A DNA stretch of 64,000 bases from Anaerolineae bacterium (GCA_013178185.1 JABLXC010000019.1:33766-97765); one strand, 5' to 3'. Shown: positions 16,899-26,234, counted from the first letter of the stretch. The notes: a model not told the origin generated them from the sequence alone. Program-made: numbers and translations.

Positions 16899-19373
16899 TC
16901 AGCTAATATCTCCTTTGCCGCTAGTCCAGAAACGCGTTATCATTTTTTCGAGCTCGCGATGTTCTGGTTTAGTAAGTTCTGGGTCTTCTTCAAATAACGC
17001 CTGAGCATGTTTTCGGGCTTTTTCTATCAGCCTGACATCCATAAGGTTAGCCATTTTCAATTCTGTGTACCCTGACTGGCGTGTGCCGAGAAATTCACCC
17101 GGCCCGCGTTGCTCGAGATCGCGTTCTGCAAGGACAAAACCATCATTGGTTTCCGCCATGGCGGCCAGCCGTTCATTTTCGAGTGCATCTTCATTTTCGG
17201 GGATGAGCAAGCAGTATGCTTTGGCATCGCCTCGGCCGACCCGCCCGCGAAACTGGTGGAGCTGCGCCAGGCCAAAGCGGTTGGCACCCTCGACCAACAT
17301 GACTGTCGCGTTGGGCACGTCAACGCCAACCTCGACGACCGAAGTGGATACCAGTATGTGGAACTCTCCTGAACGAAATCGAGCCATGGTTTCGTCTTTT
17401 TCTTCTGGCCGCATACGACCATGGAGCAGCCCAAGTTTGAGATTGGGGAAGACTTCAGTTTGCAAACGGCGGTGTTCCTCTACGGCGGCTTTTGCTTCGC
17501 CGTTTTCACCCTGTTCGATTAATGGATAAGTGATGAAAGCCTGGTAATTCTGGCTGATCTGATTGCGAATTAATTGATAGGCTCGCTCCCTTTCAAGTGG
17601 GTGAAGCACGTAGGTCTCAACAGGCTGCCTGCCTTCTGGCAGTTCGTCAATGACGGAAAGGTCAAGGTCGCCATAGACGGTTAGAGCCAGAGAACGGGGT
17701 ATTGGGGTAGCGGTCATGACCAGGAGGTGAGGGTTGCTCCCTTTGGAACGCAGGGCCGCTCTTTGGGAAACGCCAAAACGATGCTGCTCATCAACGATGG
17801 CTAGCTGTAAGTGTTTGAACTGAATCGGATCTTCGATCAAGGCGTGGGTACCAATTACCAGCTTGATGTCGCCATTTTCCAATCCAGCGATGATTTGCTG
17901 CTTCTCTTCGCCTGGTGTGCTCCCGATCAACAACCGTATCTGTTCCGGCTTGAGCCATCCCGATACTGTTGAGAGACTCTTGACCAGGTTGGTCAGGTTA
18001 CGATAGTGTTGTTCTGCTAAAATACTGGTTGGCGCCATAAAGGCTACCTGACCCTCGGCTAGGGTTACGATGCCCGCAGCCAGAGCGGCGATGATTGTTT
18101 TCCCTGACCCAACATCTCCTTGAATCAGCCGGTTCATCGGCTTTCCAGATGCCAGATCGTTTCGCACGTCGTTTAACGCCCGGATTTGAGCGGGCGTCAA
18201 CCTGAAGGGCAAGTTTTGCAGGGTATTCTCTATCCACTCATCCGAAACCGTGAATTGAGCAGCACTCACTGACTGCCATGAAAATTTCTGTTTGAGGACG
18301 CCGAGCTGCAAGCAAAATATTTCATCGAAAGACAATCTTTCACGCGCCGATTTTAGCTTCTCAACTGTCTCTGGAAAATGGACTTGTAAAATTGCATCCG
18401 GCAGGTCGGTTAAACCAGCCGAATCGCGCACTTTTTGGGGCAGAAAATCTGTCAGGCGAGGCGACCAGAATGTAACCGTTTGAAACATTTTTTTTCGAAG
18501 CCACTTTTGCGTGATTCCAGCGGTCAACGGGTAAACCGGCACAATACGGTTGGTGACCAGGTGTTCCTGTTCTACGTGTTCCCATTCCGGGTTGTTGATG
18601 ACGAAGCGGCCGAGGTAGATATCAATTTTTCCTGCTGCAACAATTTGCTGACCGGGTTTTAACTGGTTTTCAATATATGGTTTATTGAACCATGTTAATC
18701 GAATAGAACCGGTGCCATCGCTCAGAACCGCTTCGGTGATTTTTTGACTTCCAGAACGAAAGGGCCTGGAGGAAATATATTCGATGGTGCCGAGGATGGT
18801 TAGATCTTCGCCGTAGTTGACCTTCGAAATTTGCTTTAATTTGGAATAGTCATCGTAACGCCTGGGAAAATAATAAAGCAGATCTCCCAGGTTTTTTAAC
18901 CCTAAATTTGCAAGTGTCTTGGCATGGCCTGGACCTATGCCCGGTATTACCGTCAGGGGGGCGTTTATCCCGATGTTTCCAGGCGCCTCTTTGGGTTGAA
19001 AAGGGGCGCTTTTCGGCTTGGGCGAGGGAGCTGCGCTGGACGGTTTTGAGCTCTGTGAATGGAACCGCTCCTGGACGGCAGGCTTTACCGCGGTTTCTTT
19101 TGGGATGCCGGATTTTCCATTGGTGTTTTCCTGGTCCAGAACCGCTAAAATCGAAGAGATTATCTCGGCGCGTTCTTGAGCAGTAGCGTCCTTGTAGCGG
19201 GATATTTTCTCTGAGATAGTTTCAATAAGGTGTTCGGATAGGTTGCTGTTGGCAGCGTCATTCTTCCAAGAGGGCAAAAACTTATCCAATCCTCCGACTA
19301 CAGCCCGGTCATCGTACTTACGTTCGGTTTCAAGTTTCAGAATGTTTCGTAATTTATCAATTGAAGAAGGCAT
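16899..19373 (-). CDS. recG: ATP-dependent DNA helicase RecG
   Basis: 824 residues; remodels stalled replication forks and Holliday junctions. It has an N-terminal extension of about 140 residues with a Ser/Pro-rich linker (near 100-130), longer than in E. coli but as in some thermophiles, then a helix-hairpin-helix (TVIPGIGPGHAKTLANLGL), the OB wedge domain, and helicase motifs: QGDVGSGKT, DEQHRFG, TATPIPR and RGRVGRG. It is in the run asp23-fakA-degV-recG-coaD. No clear ribosome site is seen before the ATG. Confidence 0.95.
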   Translation of the reverse strand: MPSSIDKLRNILKLETERKYDDRAVVGGLDKFLPSWKNDAANSNLSEHLIETISEKISRYKDATAQERAEIISSILAVLDQENTNGKSGIPKETAVKPAVQERFHSQSSKPSSAAPSPKPKSAPFQPKEAPGNIGINAPLTVIPGIGPGHAKTLANLGLKNLGDLLYYFPRRYDDYSKLKQISKVNYGEDLTILGTIEYISSRPFRSGSQKITEAVLSDGTGSIRLTWFNKPYIENQLKPGQQIVAAGKIDIYLGRFVINNPEWEHVEQEHLVTNRIVPVYPLTAGITQKWLRKKMFQTVTFWSPRLTDFLPQKVRDSAGLTDLPDAILQVHFPETVEKLKSARERLSFDEIFCLQLGVLKQKFSWQSVSAAQFTVSDEWIENTLQNLPFRLTPAQIRALNDVRNDLASGKPMNRLIQGDVGSGKTIIAALAAGIVTLAEGQVAFMAPTSILAEQHYRNLTNLVKSLSTVSGWLKPEQIRLLIGSTPGEEKQQIIAGLENGDIKLVIGTHALIEDPIQFKHLQLAIVDEQHRFGVSQRAALRSKGSNPHLLVMTATPIPRSLALTVYGDLDLSVIDELPEGRQPVETYVLHPLERERAYQLIRNQISQNYQAFITYPLIEQGENGEAKAAVEEHRRLQTEVFPNLKLGLLHGRMRPEEKDETMARFRSGEFHILVSTSVVEVGVDVPNATVMLVEGANRFGLAQLHQFRGRVGRGDAKAYCLLIPENEDALENERLAAMAETNDGFVLAERDLEQRGPGEFLGTRQSGYTELKMANLMDVRLIEKARKHAQALFEEDPELTKPEHRELEKMITRFWTSGKGDIS

Positions 19374-19466
19374 AAAACAATTTTACCGCAAACTTTTTTA
19401 TGTATTGCGTCAACCGGTGCGCTTTGCAGATGGGTTCAATGATCTGTTGTTTTCGGGTTTTGGGGA

Positions 19467-20327
19467 TCAGCGCCGCCTGAAATTCCCCCCTTCGACGGCA
19501 AAGATGCCGAGAGTGCGAGGGCCGAATAAGGTTGCCAAAGGCAGGTTGATGGGGTGCGCCGTAAAAGGGCTGCGGGGAAAGCATTGTTGAATATGTTCTC
19601 GTATCAGGTGAGCATCCTGGGGATTGGCCGGTGCGCTTTGCAGGAGGGCGATATGCTGGAGATAATCAAACTCGTCTAAAAATTCCTGAAAGTAATCCAA
19701 AACATGCCGCTGATTGCGGACTTTTTCGATGGGGCTCAGTTTGCCGTCTTCCAACGAAAAAATTGTGTATAAGCCGAGCATTTCACAGACAAATGCCTGA
19801 GCGCGGTCAACAAACCCGTTGTGGTGAAGGTAAGATAACCCAGGGATACCAAAAACCGCGTAAATTCTTGGTATCAGGCTGCGAACCAATTTGTCGATCT
19901 CAATCAGTGGAAGACCTTTGGAGGCTGCTTCGGCTGCGGCCTGAACCAGAATGCCCAGCCCGATCGAGGTGGTTTGGGAATCGATGATATGCGCTATGGT
20001 CCCTCGTTGGGTGCGGGCTGCCTCGGCTGCATTTGAACAGCAGAGGGACAATTCGGCTGAGAGAAAGATGCAAAGGGTTTCGCGGCAGGTTAGATTTAAT
20101 TCGGAAAAGATCTGAGAGAAATATTCTGGCGGTGGCGCTTTGAGCTGTGGACTGATGGTTTGACTGGCATACAAAGGCAGAGAATTTGGCTTGACTTCGT
20201 CAAATTGTTCACACTTTTTTCCGTTTACTTCCACTGTTAAAGGAATAACCCGGACAAGATGCCGCCCGGGAAAGGAAGGTTGAGGGAATTGCGCAGTGCT
20301 ATCCGTAATGATGCAAATCGGGTTCAT
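19467..20327 (-). CDS. DegV-family fatty-acid-binding protein (FakB-like)
   Basis: 286 residues. DegV/FakB proteins bind a fatty acid and present its carboxyl group to the kinase FakA. The N-terminal ITDSTAQFP (7-15), the IIDSQTTSIGLG segment and the GIPGLSYLHHNGFV region are typical of the family. It begins 6 bases after the stop of the FakA homologue, so kinase and binding protein are encoded together here. Confidence 0.88.
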   Translation of the reverse strand: MNPICIITDSTAQFPQPSFPGRHLVRVIPLTVEVNGKKCEQFDEVKPNSLPLYASQTISPQLKAPPPEYFSQIFSELNLTCRETLCIFLSAELSLCCSNAAEAARTQRGTIAHIIDSQTTSIGLGILVQAAAEAASKGLPLIEIDKLVRSLIPRIYAVFGIPGLSYLHHNGFVDRAQAFVCEMLGLYTIFSLEDGKLSPIEKVRNQRHVLDYFQEFLDEFDYLQHIALLQSAPANPQDAHLIREHIQQCFPRSPFTAHPINLPLATLFGPRTLGIFAVEGGNFRRR

Positions 20328-20333
20328 TATTTA

Positions 20334-22010
20334 TTATTCAATAGCAAGAATGAATTGGTAGTGGGGCTGGCCGCCTTCGTGTAACTCTATTTCATGATTT
20401 GGGTATTTAGACCGGATGCTATTGACGATTTCGTTCACCTGATTTTTGGTGATGTTATTTCCATAAAATAACGTAATTCTTTCTCTTTCTTCTGTGCCGG
20501 CTTTTTCAAGCAAGTTAAGGCAAGCCTTTTCCAGCGTATCGGTTGAATCGACGAGTTTTCCATTGTGAAGAGCGATGACTTCGCCTTCGTTCACATGGAC
20601 TCCGTTGATCTCAACCGAACGAGTAGCCACGGTAATTTCGCCTGTTTCAACCTCAGTTAGCGCTTCGTTCATCTCGAGGACGATTTTATCGAAGTCGCCT
20701 TCTGGGTTCAAACGTAGCATTGCGCTCAGCCCTTGTGGAACCGATGTGCTTGGCACAACACGCACATTTTTAACGGTCATCGATTCGGTTGCTTGCGAAG
20801 CCATGATAATATTCTTGTTATTCGGCAGGATGATGATTTTATCGGTTGGCAGGTTTTCAAAAGCATGGAGGATTTCTTCCGTGCTTGGGTTCATCGTCTG
20901 CCCGCCAGAGACAATTGCTGCAACGCCGAGGCTGGCAAATATTTTCGATATGCCTAAACCGGGCGAAACCGCAACGACGGCGATCTGACCAGGCTCTACC
21001 GGGTTGAAATTAATCTGTGTCTCTTGCCTGCTTTCTATTTGTTCCATTTGGGCGATGAGATTCTCGATACTGACTTTTGTGATTGTGCCTATTTTCATGG
21101 TGTAATCGATGGGGGCGTAGCGATTCTCCGTAGGGACATGAATATGCATACGGTACATTCCATCCCCTTCGCCCACCTGGATGGAGGTGCCCATTTGGGA
21201 GAGGTCGTTGTAAAACTTTTCCAAATCCAATGATTGAGATGGCTGAAAATCTACGACGACCTCATAATCCTGGCCGGGTTCGATTGTCTCCATGGTTTCC
21301 GCCAGGTTCATCGCTGACAAAGGTTGGACACTTGTAACAGGATTTTCCAATGGAAGATCATCCAGTCGCCGTAACATGCCCTCAAAAAGAAAGAATAAAC
21401 CTTTGCCTCCCGCGTCTACCACGCCTGCTTGTTTGAGGACGGGCAACAACTCTGGAGTAAATTTCACCGATTCGTCTGCGGCTTTAACGACAACCTCTAG
21501 AGCGGTCTTCAGATCATGTGCATTGCCCAAGACCTGTTCTGAGGCGGCGGCAATATCTTTGGCGACGGTCAAGATGGTGCCTTCTACGGGCCTGACGACC
21601 CCTTTGTAAGCTGTGTTCTTTGCCTCATTTAACGCTTTTACAAATGTTTCCGTGTCCATTGTATCGAGGTTATCCAGCGCGCGGGCAAATCCCCGCCAAA
21701 GTTGGGATAAGATCACACCGGAATTTCCCCGAGCGCCCATCAACGCTCCCTGAGCGATTGCATGTGCTATTTTGCCGATGTTTTTCTCAGTGGAGTTTGC
21801 GATCTCCTGGTAAGCTGCTTGCATGGTTAGCAACATATTCGTGCCGGTATCGCCATCTGGCACCGGAAAAACATTCAAAGCGTTCACGGTTTGCTGGTTT
21901 GTCTTAAGCCAAACCATTGCTGCTTCGACTAAATCTCTCAACCCCTGACCATCCAATACATCCAGCGGTGTGTCTGTTGGCTGATGTGGCTTCTGTAGCT
22001 CTTCGTTCAT
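20334..22010 (-). CDS. fakA: Fatty acid kinase FakA-like (DAK2 domain) protein
   Basis: 558 residues from the ATG at 22010 (MNEELQKP), which has a GGAG site; the open frame extends 26 codons upstream without a ribosome site. The DAK2 phosphatase/kinase fold carries the Mg-ATP motif NVFPVPDGDTGTNM (46-59) and GARGNSGVILSQ (about 110). The C-terminal half is the DegV-like FakA domain, ending EGGQPHYQFILAIE. In other bacteria FakA phosphorylates exogenous fatty acids bound to FakB for phospholipid synthesis. Next to asp23 and degV, as yloU-yloV in Bacillus. Confidence 0.92.
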   Translation of the reverse strand: MNEELQKPHQPTDTPLDVLDGQGLRDLVEAAMVWLKTNQQTVNALNVFPVPDGDTGTNMLLTMQAAYQEIANSTEKNIGKIAHAIAQGALMGARGNSGVILSQLWRGFARALDNLDTMDTETFVKALNEAKNTAYKGVVRPVEGTILTVAKDIAAASEQVLGNAHDLKTALEVVVKAADESVKFTPELLPVLKQAGVVDAGGKGLFFLFEGMLRRLDDLPLENPVTSVQPLSAMNLAETMETIEPGQDYEVVVDFQPSQSLDLEKFYNDLSQMGTSIQVGEGDGMYRMHIHVPTENRYAPIDYTMKIGTITKVSIENLIAQMEQIESRQETQINFNPVEPGQIAVVAVSPGLGISKIFASLGVAAIVSGGQTMNPSTEEILHAFENLPTDKIIILPNNKNIIMASQATESMTVKNVRVVPSTSVPQGLSAMLRLNPEGDFDKIVLEMNEALTEVETGEITVATRSVEINGVHVNEGEVIALHNGKLVDSTDTLEKACLNLLEKAGTEERERITLFYGNNITKNQVNEIVNSIRSKYPNHEIELHEGGQPHYQFILAIE

Positions 22011-22047
22011 GGTACTCCTATTGATAACGGTATTCAGTTCTCTTTGC

Positions 22048-22404
22048 TTAATCAGGGTTGCTGATGCGCAAGCCGCGCACGTGCACATTCACATCGCCAA
22101 CTGGTAAACCGGTTGCTTTTTCGATCTGGTAACGCACACTGGCAGCGACGCTTGCTGCAACCGATGTGATCCTAGTTCCATATTCTACAATGATATAGAG
22201 GTCTACGTTAACAGAGCCCCCTTTGAAATCAACATCGACACCAAGGTTGGGATCCTTGACAAGCACATTGGCAAGGTCTGCTGCCAGGTTTTTTGCTGCC
22301 AATCCCACCAGCCCGTAAGTTTCAAGGGCGGAATAATACGCGATGGTGGCAATGGCCCGTGGGGAAATGTAGATGTTTCCGATTGGGTTTGATTTTTCTC
22401 TCAT
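22048..22404 (-). CDS. Asp23/Gls24 (YloU-like) family protein
   Basis: 118-residue alpha/beta protein of the Asp23 family: IYISPRAIATIAYYSALETYGLVG and the VDLYIIVEYGTRI strand, ending VNVHVRGLRI. Family members are envelope-stress or membrane-associated proteins of unclear activity. It is the first gene of the run with fakA, 37 bases upstream of it, and diverges from rpmB. This rpmB / yloU-yloV arrangement is shared with Firmicutes. Confidence 0.9.
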   Translation of the reverse strand: MREKSNPIGNIYISPRAIATIAYYSALETYGLVGLAAKNLAADLANVLVKDPNLGVDVDFKGGSVNVDLYIIVEYGTRITSVAASVAASVRYQIEKATGLPVGDVNVHVRGLRISNPD

Positions 22405-22438
22405 AGTGCAGGCCCTCTAAGTGAATTAACCTCATTTG

Positions 22439-22467
22439 TTGATATTCGATACGGTTTGTGGTAAAAT
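22439..22467 (+). promoter_or_regulatory. Candidate promoter of rpmB
   Basis: TTGATA (22439-22444), 17-base spacer, TAAAAT (22462-22467). The rpmB ATG is 55 bases downstream. Confidence 0.6.
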
Positions 22468-22522
22468 CTCTTCTTGCTGTGTTGAAGGAATTACGCAATC
22501 ATTGTGTGAAAGGATAGTAGAA

Positions 22523-22705
22523 ATGGCCAAGTGTGAGGCATGTGGCAAAAAGACAACTTTTGGGCATAATCGAAGTTTTTCGATGCGCGCGACCAATCGC
22601 ACCTTTCATCCTAATCTCCAGCGGATTAGCGTTTTTGAAAAGGGACGAAAAGTACGCAAAGTTCTGTGCGCAAAATGTATCCGGACGATGGTAAAGAGCA
22701 ATTAA
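22523..22705 (+). CDS. rpmB: 50S ribosomal protein L28
   Basis: 60 residues starting at the ATG at 22523 after AAAGGATAG. MAKCEACGKKTTFGHNRSFS and the C-terminal VLCAKCIRTM give two CxxC pairs, so this is the zinc-binding form of L28. The open frame extends 29 codons upstream through the promoter; this part is not coding. The gene is alone on its strand with its own promoter and terminator. Confidence 0.96.
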   Translation: MAKCEACGKKTTFGHNRSFSMRATNRTFHPNLQRISVFEKGRKVRKVLCAKCIRTMVKSN

Positions 22706-22731
22706 TTATCAGGTTTTTTACAACAGCAAAG

Positions 22732-22760
22732 ATCACGGCCTGCGCCGCGATTTTTGTTTT
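22732..22760 (+). terminator. Terminator of rpmB
   Basis: ATCACGGC (22732-22739) pairs with GCCGCGAT (22744-22751) with one mismatch, 4-base loop, followed by TTTTTGTTTT. It reaches the last codon of the convergent rpe gene. Confidence 0.65.
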
Positions 22761-23427
22761 AAACAGCAGAACGTAAAGCTTTGATCCCGCTGGCAATCCC
22801 TTGGGGGTGTTGGTAAATTGAACTGGCGGAAACAATAACCTGGGCACCGGCTCGATAAACTTCTGGCAAGTTTTCGGCAGTAATTCCGCCATCGACTTGG
22901 AGCAATGCCTGGGAATTGGCTGTTTTGATCATCTCTTTTACTTCTGCAATTTTGTTTATCATTTTTGGGATGAATTTTTGCCCGGAAAACCCTGGGTTTA
23001 CCGTCATCACCAAAATGAGATCTACTATGTCAATCACAGATGCGATGTGAGCAGCAGGGGTGCCGGGGTTTAACACAACCCCTGGCTTGCACCCCAGGGA
23101 TCGAATTTCCTGAAGTGTGCGATGAACATTGTTGTTGTTTTCTATGTGAATACTTATCCAGTTTGCGCCGGCTTTTGCGAAGCTTTCAATATGCCGTTCG
23201 GGAGCTTCTATCATCAAATGGACATCCAGAGGGAGCGTGGATATTTTCCGGCAGGTTTCAACGATGAAAGGTCCCATGGAAATATTGGGGACAAAGTGGC
23301 CATCCATCACGTCAATGTGAAGCCAATCGACCCCCGCCACTTCTGATTCGCGAATCTGATCTGCCAGGCAAGCAAAATTTGCAGAGAGTATGGATGCTGA
23401 AAGCAAGAACTTCTTCTTCGCTGGCAT
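22759..23427 (-). CDS. rpe: Ribulose-phosphate 3-epimerase
   Basis: 222 residues; interconverts ribulose 5-phosphate and xylulose 5-phosphate. TIM-barrel signatures are clear: SASILSANFACL, the metal-site HIDVMDGHFVPN, VHLMIE, MTVNPGFSGQKFI and QVDGGI. I choose the ATG at 23427, whose A is the last base of the TGA stop of the upstream kinase gene (TGATG), so the two are translationally coupled; the open frame upstream of it overlaps the kinase and is spurious. Bacillus also has a Ser/Thr kinase near rpe (prpC-prkC-rsgA-rpe). Confidence 0.95.
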   Translation of the reverse strand: MPAKKKFLLSASILSANFACLADQIRESEVAGVDWLHIDVMDGHFVPNISMGPFIVETCRKISTLPLDVHLMIEAPERHIESFAKAGANWISIHIENNNNVHRTLQEIRSLGCKPGVVLNPGTPAAHIASVIDIVDLILVMTVNPGFSGQKFIPKMINKIAEVKEMIKTANSQALLQVDGGITAENLPEVYRAGAQVIVSASSIYQHPQGIASGIKALRSAV

Positions 23428-24539
23428 CAGGGCAGTCCTCGGCTGGAGGATAGATATAACCATATGTATAGCCAGAATGGAATCAATCCGCCTGCGGCGA
23501 TTAACGCGATCAAACCTAATCCAATGCTGACCCAATCGATATCTAACGAGGTTGCCTGAGGTTTTGGCGCTGGTTTTGAAGGAAAGTTTATCGAAGCGCT
23601 TTGATTTGACCGCTGTGCAACCGGCTGGCTATCGACAGGCGTATAGGAAGAGGGAGTAGGAGTTGTAACCGTTGTGGCGGGGATATTCGCTGCATACGGG
23701 TCGGCCTGTTGGCTGAAGCTGATCAAAATCCGCCCAAGCTGATCGGCGGTGCGATAGCGGGAGGATGGTTCCTTGGATAATACTTTGAGGATAATTTGTT
23801 CTAGCGCCTGAGGAATTGAAGGATTGAGCCTGCGTGGTGGGATTGGGAGTTGCTCACGGTGCATCCGGGCCAGCTCGACGGGATCTTCAGCTTGAAACGG
23901 AAGTTGTCCAGTCAGAATTTCGTAGAGGATCACTCCCAAGGAATAGACATCTGAGGCGGGGGAAGGGGCGGCGCCGGCAGCCTGTTCTGGGGAGAAATAT
24001 TGCGGGGAACCCCAGACAACGTCATGCTGTTCATCTGGATGGATGGTTGAAAGGGCTCTGGCAATTCCAAAATCGGTTACTTTGAGGCGCTGATCGGGGG
24101 TAACGAGCATATTATGAGGTTTAACGTCACAATGAACTAAACCAGCTCGATGCGCATATCCTATGCCGGCAGAGGCCTGTACCATGAGCGGAATGGCTTG
24201 ATCCACCGTAAAATAGCGCTGCTGCTTCAAGATACTTTTTAAGTCAGTTCCGGGCACGTATTCCATGACGATGAAGAGTCGTTCATGGTCAAAGCCAAAG
24301 TCGTGCACGGTGACGATGTTGGGGTGCGAAAGGTTCGCGGCAGCTTTTGCTTCCTGGCGGAATCGTTCTCGAAAATTCTCATCTTTGGAAAAATCATGCC
24401 GCAATATCTTGATTGCAACAGGCCGTTCGAGCATCAAATCGTGTGCCTGATAGACAACTGCCATACCGCCTGTTCCGACCAGGTGCTTAAGCTGGTAGCG
24501 ATTTGCCAGAAGAGAAGAAGATTGTTGTTCTATCTCCAT
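23427..24539 (-). CDS. Membrane Ser/Thr protein kinase (non-RD)
   Basis: 370 residues. A Hanks-type kinase domain (about 14-275) has the Gly-rich loop GTGGMAVVY, the ATP Lys in VAIKIL, DFG (in VTDFGIA) and an APE-like SPEQ. The catalytic loop is HCDVKPHN, with Cys for the usual Arg, so it is a non-RD kinase. A Ser/Pro/Thr-rich linker (about 280-335) leads to one C-terminal membrane helix (about 340-365). There is no extracellular sensor such as PASTA, only a few residues after the helix. It is coupled to rpe. A -10 box 8 bases before the ATG, and no Shine-Dalgarno, suggest a leaderless message. Confidence 0.9.
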   Translation of the reverse strand: MEIEQQSSSLLANRYQLKHLVGTGGMAVVYQAHDLMLERPVAIKILRHDFSKDENFRERFRQEAKAAANLSHPNIVTVHDFGFDHERLFIVMEYVPGTDLKSILKQQRYFTVDQAIPLMVQASAGIGYAHRAGLVHCDVKPHNMLVTPDQRLKVTDFGIARALSTIHPDEQHDVVWGSPQYFSPEQAAGAAPSPASDVYSLGVILYEILTGQLPFQAEDPVELARMHREQLPIPPRRLNPSIPQALEQIILKVLSKEPSSRYRTADQLGRILISFSQQADPYAANIPATTVTTPTPSSYTPVDSQPVAQRSNQSASINFPSKPAPKPQATSLDIDWVSIGLGLIALIAAGGLIPFWLYIWLYLSSSRGLP

Positions 24540-24547
24540 AAAAAACG

Positions 24548-24575
24548 ATTATATCATAGCTGTCCTTCTCGTCAT
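24548..24575 (-). promoter_or_regulatory. Candidate promoter of kinase-rpe
   Basis: Minus strand ATGACG (24570-24575), 16-base spacer, TATAAT (24548-24553), 8 bases before the kinase ATG. Its -35 uses the same bases as the -35 of the divergent caxA promoter. Confidence 0.45.
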
Positions 24576-24598
24576 TTTACCCAATCCGCGGATATAAT
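24569..24598 (+). promoter_or_regulatory. Candidate promoter of the antiporter operon
   Basis: Perfect TATAAT (24593-24598) with a weak -35 TCGTCA (24569-24574) at 18 bases. It overlaps face to face with the kinase promoter, so the two may compete for polymerase. Confidence 0.5.
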
Positions 24599-24620
24599 AC
24601 CTGCAGGGAGCGCCCAAACG

Positions 24621-25700
24621 GTGAAAAAGCTATTCCATTTTCTTAAAGAAAAACCTTTTTATGGTCTGTTATTGCTTTTTCCGCTGGCGATTATCGGCGA
24701 GTGGAATGGTTGGAGCTCGGTGGCGGTGTTTGTGCTTTCGGCGCTGGCAGTAGTACCGCTGGCAGGTTTGATTGGCGAAGCAACCGAGGCGCTGGCGATA
24801 TTTACGGGACCGAAAATTGGCGGCTTATTAAATGCAACACTGGGCAATGCAGCCGAATTGATTATCACGCTTATGGCGATACGCGCAGGATTGTTGGAGC
24901 TGGTGAAGGCTTCTATAACGGGGTCCATTTTGGGCAACTTGCTTTTGATCCTGGGATTTTCCATGCTGGTTGGCGGCATTAAAAACGGCACCCAATCCTT
25001 TGATCGCAAACAGGCAGGCAACCATGCTATTCTCTTAATTCTTGCGGTGATGGCATTGGTTATTCCGTCCATTTTCAGCCATTCTATTGGTGGGGAGGGA
25101 AGTCTGAAGGTGGAAGCGCTTAGCCTGGGTGTAGCCGGCATTATCATCGTGCTGTACATTTTTGGGCTGATTTACAGTTACCGGTCTACCGCCAGCCCGA
25201 TTACATACCCGGTCGAGGCACATCCCAACCACACTCGCTACTCGATTAAACAGGCAATCATTTTGCTAGCAGTTGCTACCATCGGCGTAGTTCTAATGAG
25301 TGAAATTCTGGTTCAGGCAGTCGAGAGCGTTGTTGTTGACCTGGGGTTATCGGAGTTTTTCTTAGGGATCATTCTTATTCCAATTATTGGAAATGTCGCC
25401 GAACATCTGGTAGCTGTCCAGGTTGCTGCCAGAAATCAGATGGAATTAAGCGTGGAGATTGCTCTATCCTCTAGCTCACAAATTGCGCTTTTTGTTGCGC
25501 CACTGCTGGTTTATGTCAGTCTGGTGATGGGAAACCCTTTGACCTTAATATTCAACCAGTTTGAATTGATCGCGCTGGGCGCCGGGGTGATTATCTCTGC
25601 ACTTGTGTCGAATGATGGTGAATCCAACTGGCTGGAGGGTTTGGCTCTGGTGGCTGTTTACTTGATCCTGGGGCTTGCATTTTTCTTGATGCCGGTGTGA
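24621..25700 (+). CDS. Calcium/proton antiporter, CaxA family
   Basis: 359-residue membrane protein of the Ca2+/cation antiporter (CAX) family with about eleven helices. Both signature repeats are visible: GGLLNATLGNAAELIITL (about 75-92) and GNVAEHLVAVQVAARNQMELS (about 257-277), each with the acidic residue that binds Ca2+. It should export Ca2+ in exchange for protons. I choose the GTG at 24621, with GGGAG 10 bases upstream and a promoter before it; the open frame runs back across the divergent kinase and that part is not coding. The SH3 protein follows 10 bases later. Confidence 0.92.
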   Translation: MKKLFHFLKEKPFYGLLLLFPLAIIGEWNGWSSVAVFVLSALAVVPLAGLIGEATEALAIFTGPKIGGLLNATLGNAAELIITLMAIRAGLLELVKASITGSILGNLLLILGFSMLVGGIKNGTQSFDRKQAGNHAILLILAVMALVIPSIFSHSIGGEGSLKVEALSLGVAGIIIVLYIFGLIYSYRSTASPITYPVEAHPNHTRYSIKQAIILLAVATIGVVLMSEILVQAVESVVVDLGLSEFFLGIILIPIIGNVAEHLVAVQVAARNQMELSVEIALSSSSQIALFVAPLLVYVSLVMGNPLTLIFNQFELIALGAGVIISALVSNDGESNWLEGLALVAVYLILGLAFFLMPV

Positions 25701-25710
25701 ACCCTGCCTT

Positions 25711-26196
25711 ATGTGGAACCAGATTGTCAAACGGTTAAATGTTTATGTGCTGGTCGGTGCGGGGCTTGTCAGCGTCGCGCTGATGATGGTATGGGCGGTT
25801 TTTAGCTGGCTGAGCGGGGTAAAGGAGAACAACACGGTCAGCCCGACTGCAGTTTTGTTGATCATTCAGGCGCCAACGATCACGCCGACCCAGTTGCCCA
25901 GTCCTACGCCTGACGTCAATGCCACGCAACAAGCACTGGAAGAAGCTGGAAAAATACATGTTGGCGGTTATGTCCAGATCACTGGAACCGGCAGGGATGG
26001 TCTACGCTTACGCGCCGGACCCGGCTTAAGGCAGCCCTTACTGTCTTTGGGGTATGATTCTGAGGTGTTTGAGGTCCGAGACGGGCCTGAGGATGTTGAT
26101 GGCCTGGTCTGGTGGTATCTGGTTGCTCCTTATGACGACTCCAGGAGCGGATGGGCGGCGGCGGATTATTTATCGGCTGTTGCTTTGGACGAATAG
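25711..26196 (+). CDS. Membrane-anchored SH3-domain protein
   Basis: 161 residues: a signal-anchor helix (about 12-34), a Pro/Thr-rich spacer (PTITPTQLPSPTP) and a bacterial SH3 domain from about 85 on (VQITGTGRDGLRLRAGPGL, ending GWAAADYL). This layout puts the SH3 domain outside the membrane, where such domains bind cell wall or other ligands. No catalytic domain is present. Located between the antiporter and a DUF971 gene. Confidence 0.82.
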   Translation: MWNQIVKRLNVYVLVGAGLVSVALMMVWAVFSWLSGVKENNTVSPTAVLLIIQAPTITPTQLPSPTPDVNATQQALEEAGKIHVGGYVQITGTGRDGLRLRAGPGLRQPLLSLGYDSEVFEVRDGPEDVDGLVWWYLVAPYDDSRSGWAAADYLSAVALDE

Positions 26197-26234
26197 CCAT
26201 CTTGTCGCCCGCGCTCATAAAAGGATGTTGAGGG

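Noticed and set aside
24285..24620. 112-codon upstream extension of the antiporter frame
   Set aside because: It runs antisense to the kinase gene and across its promoter. The GTG at 24621 has a ribosome site and fits the family N-terminus.
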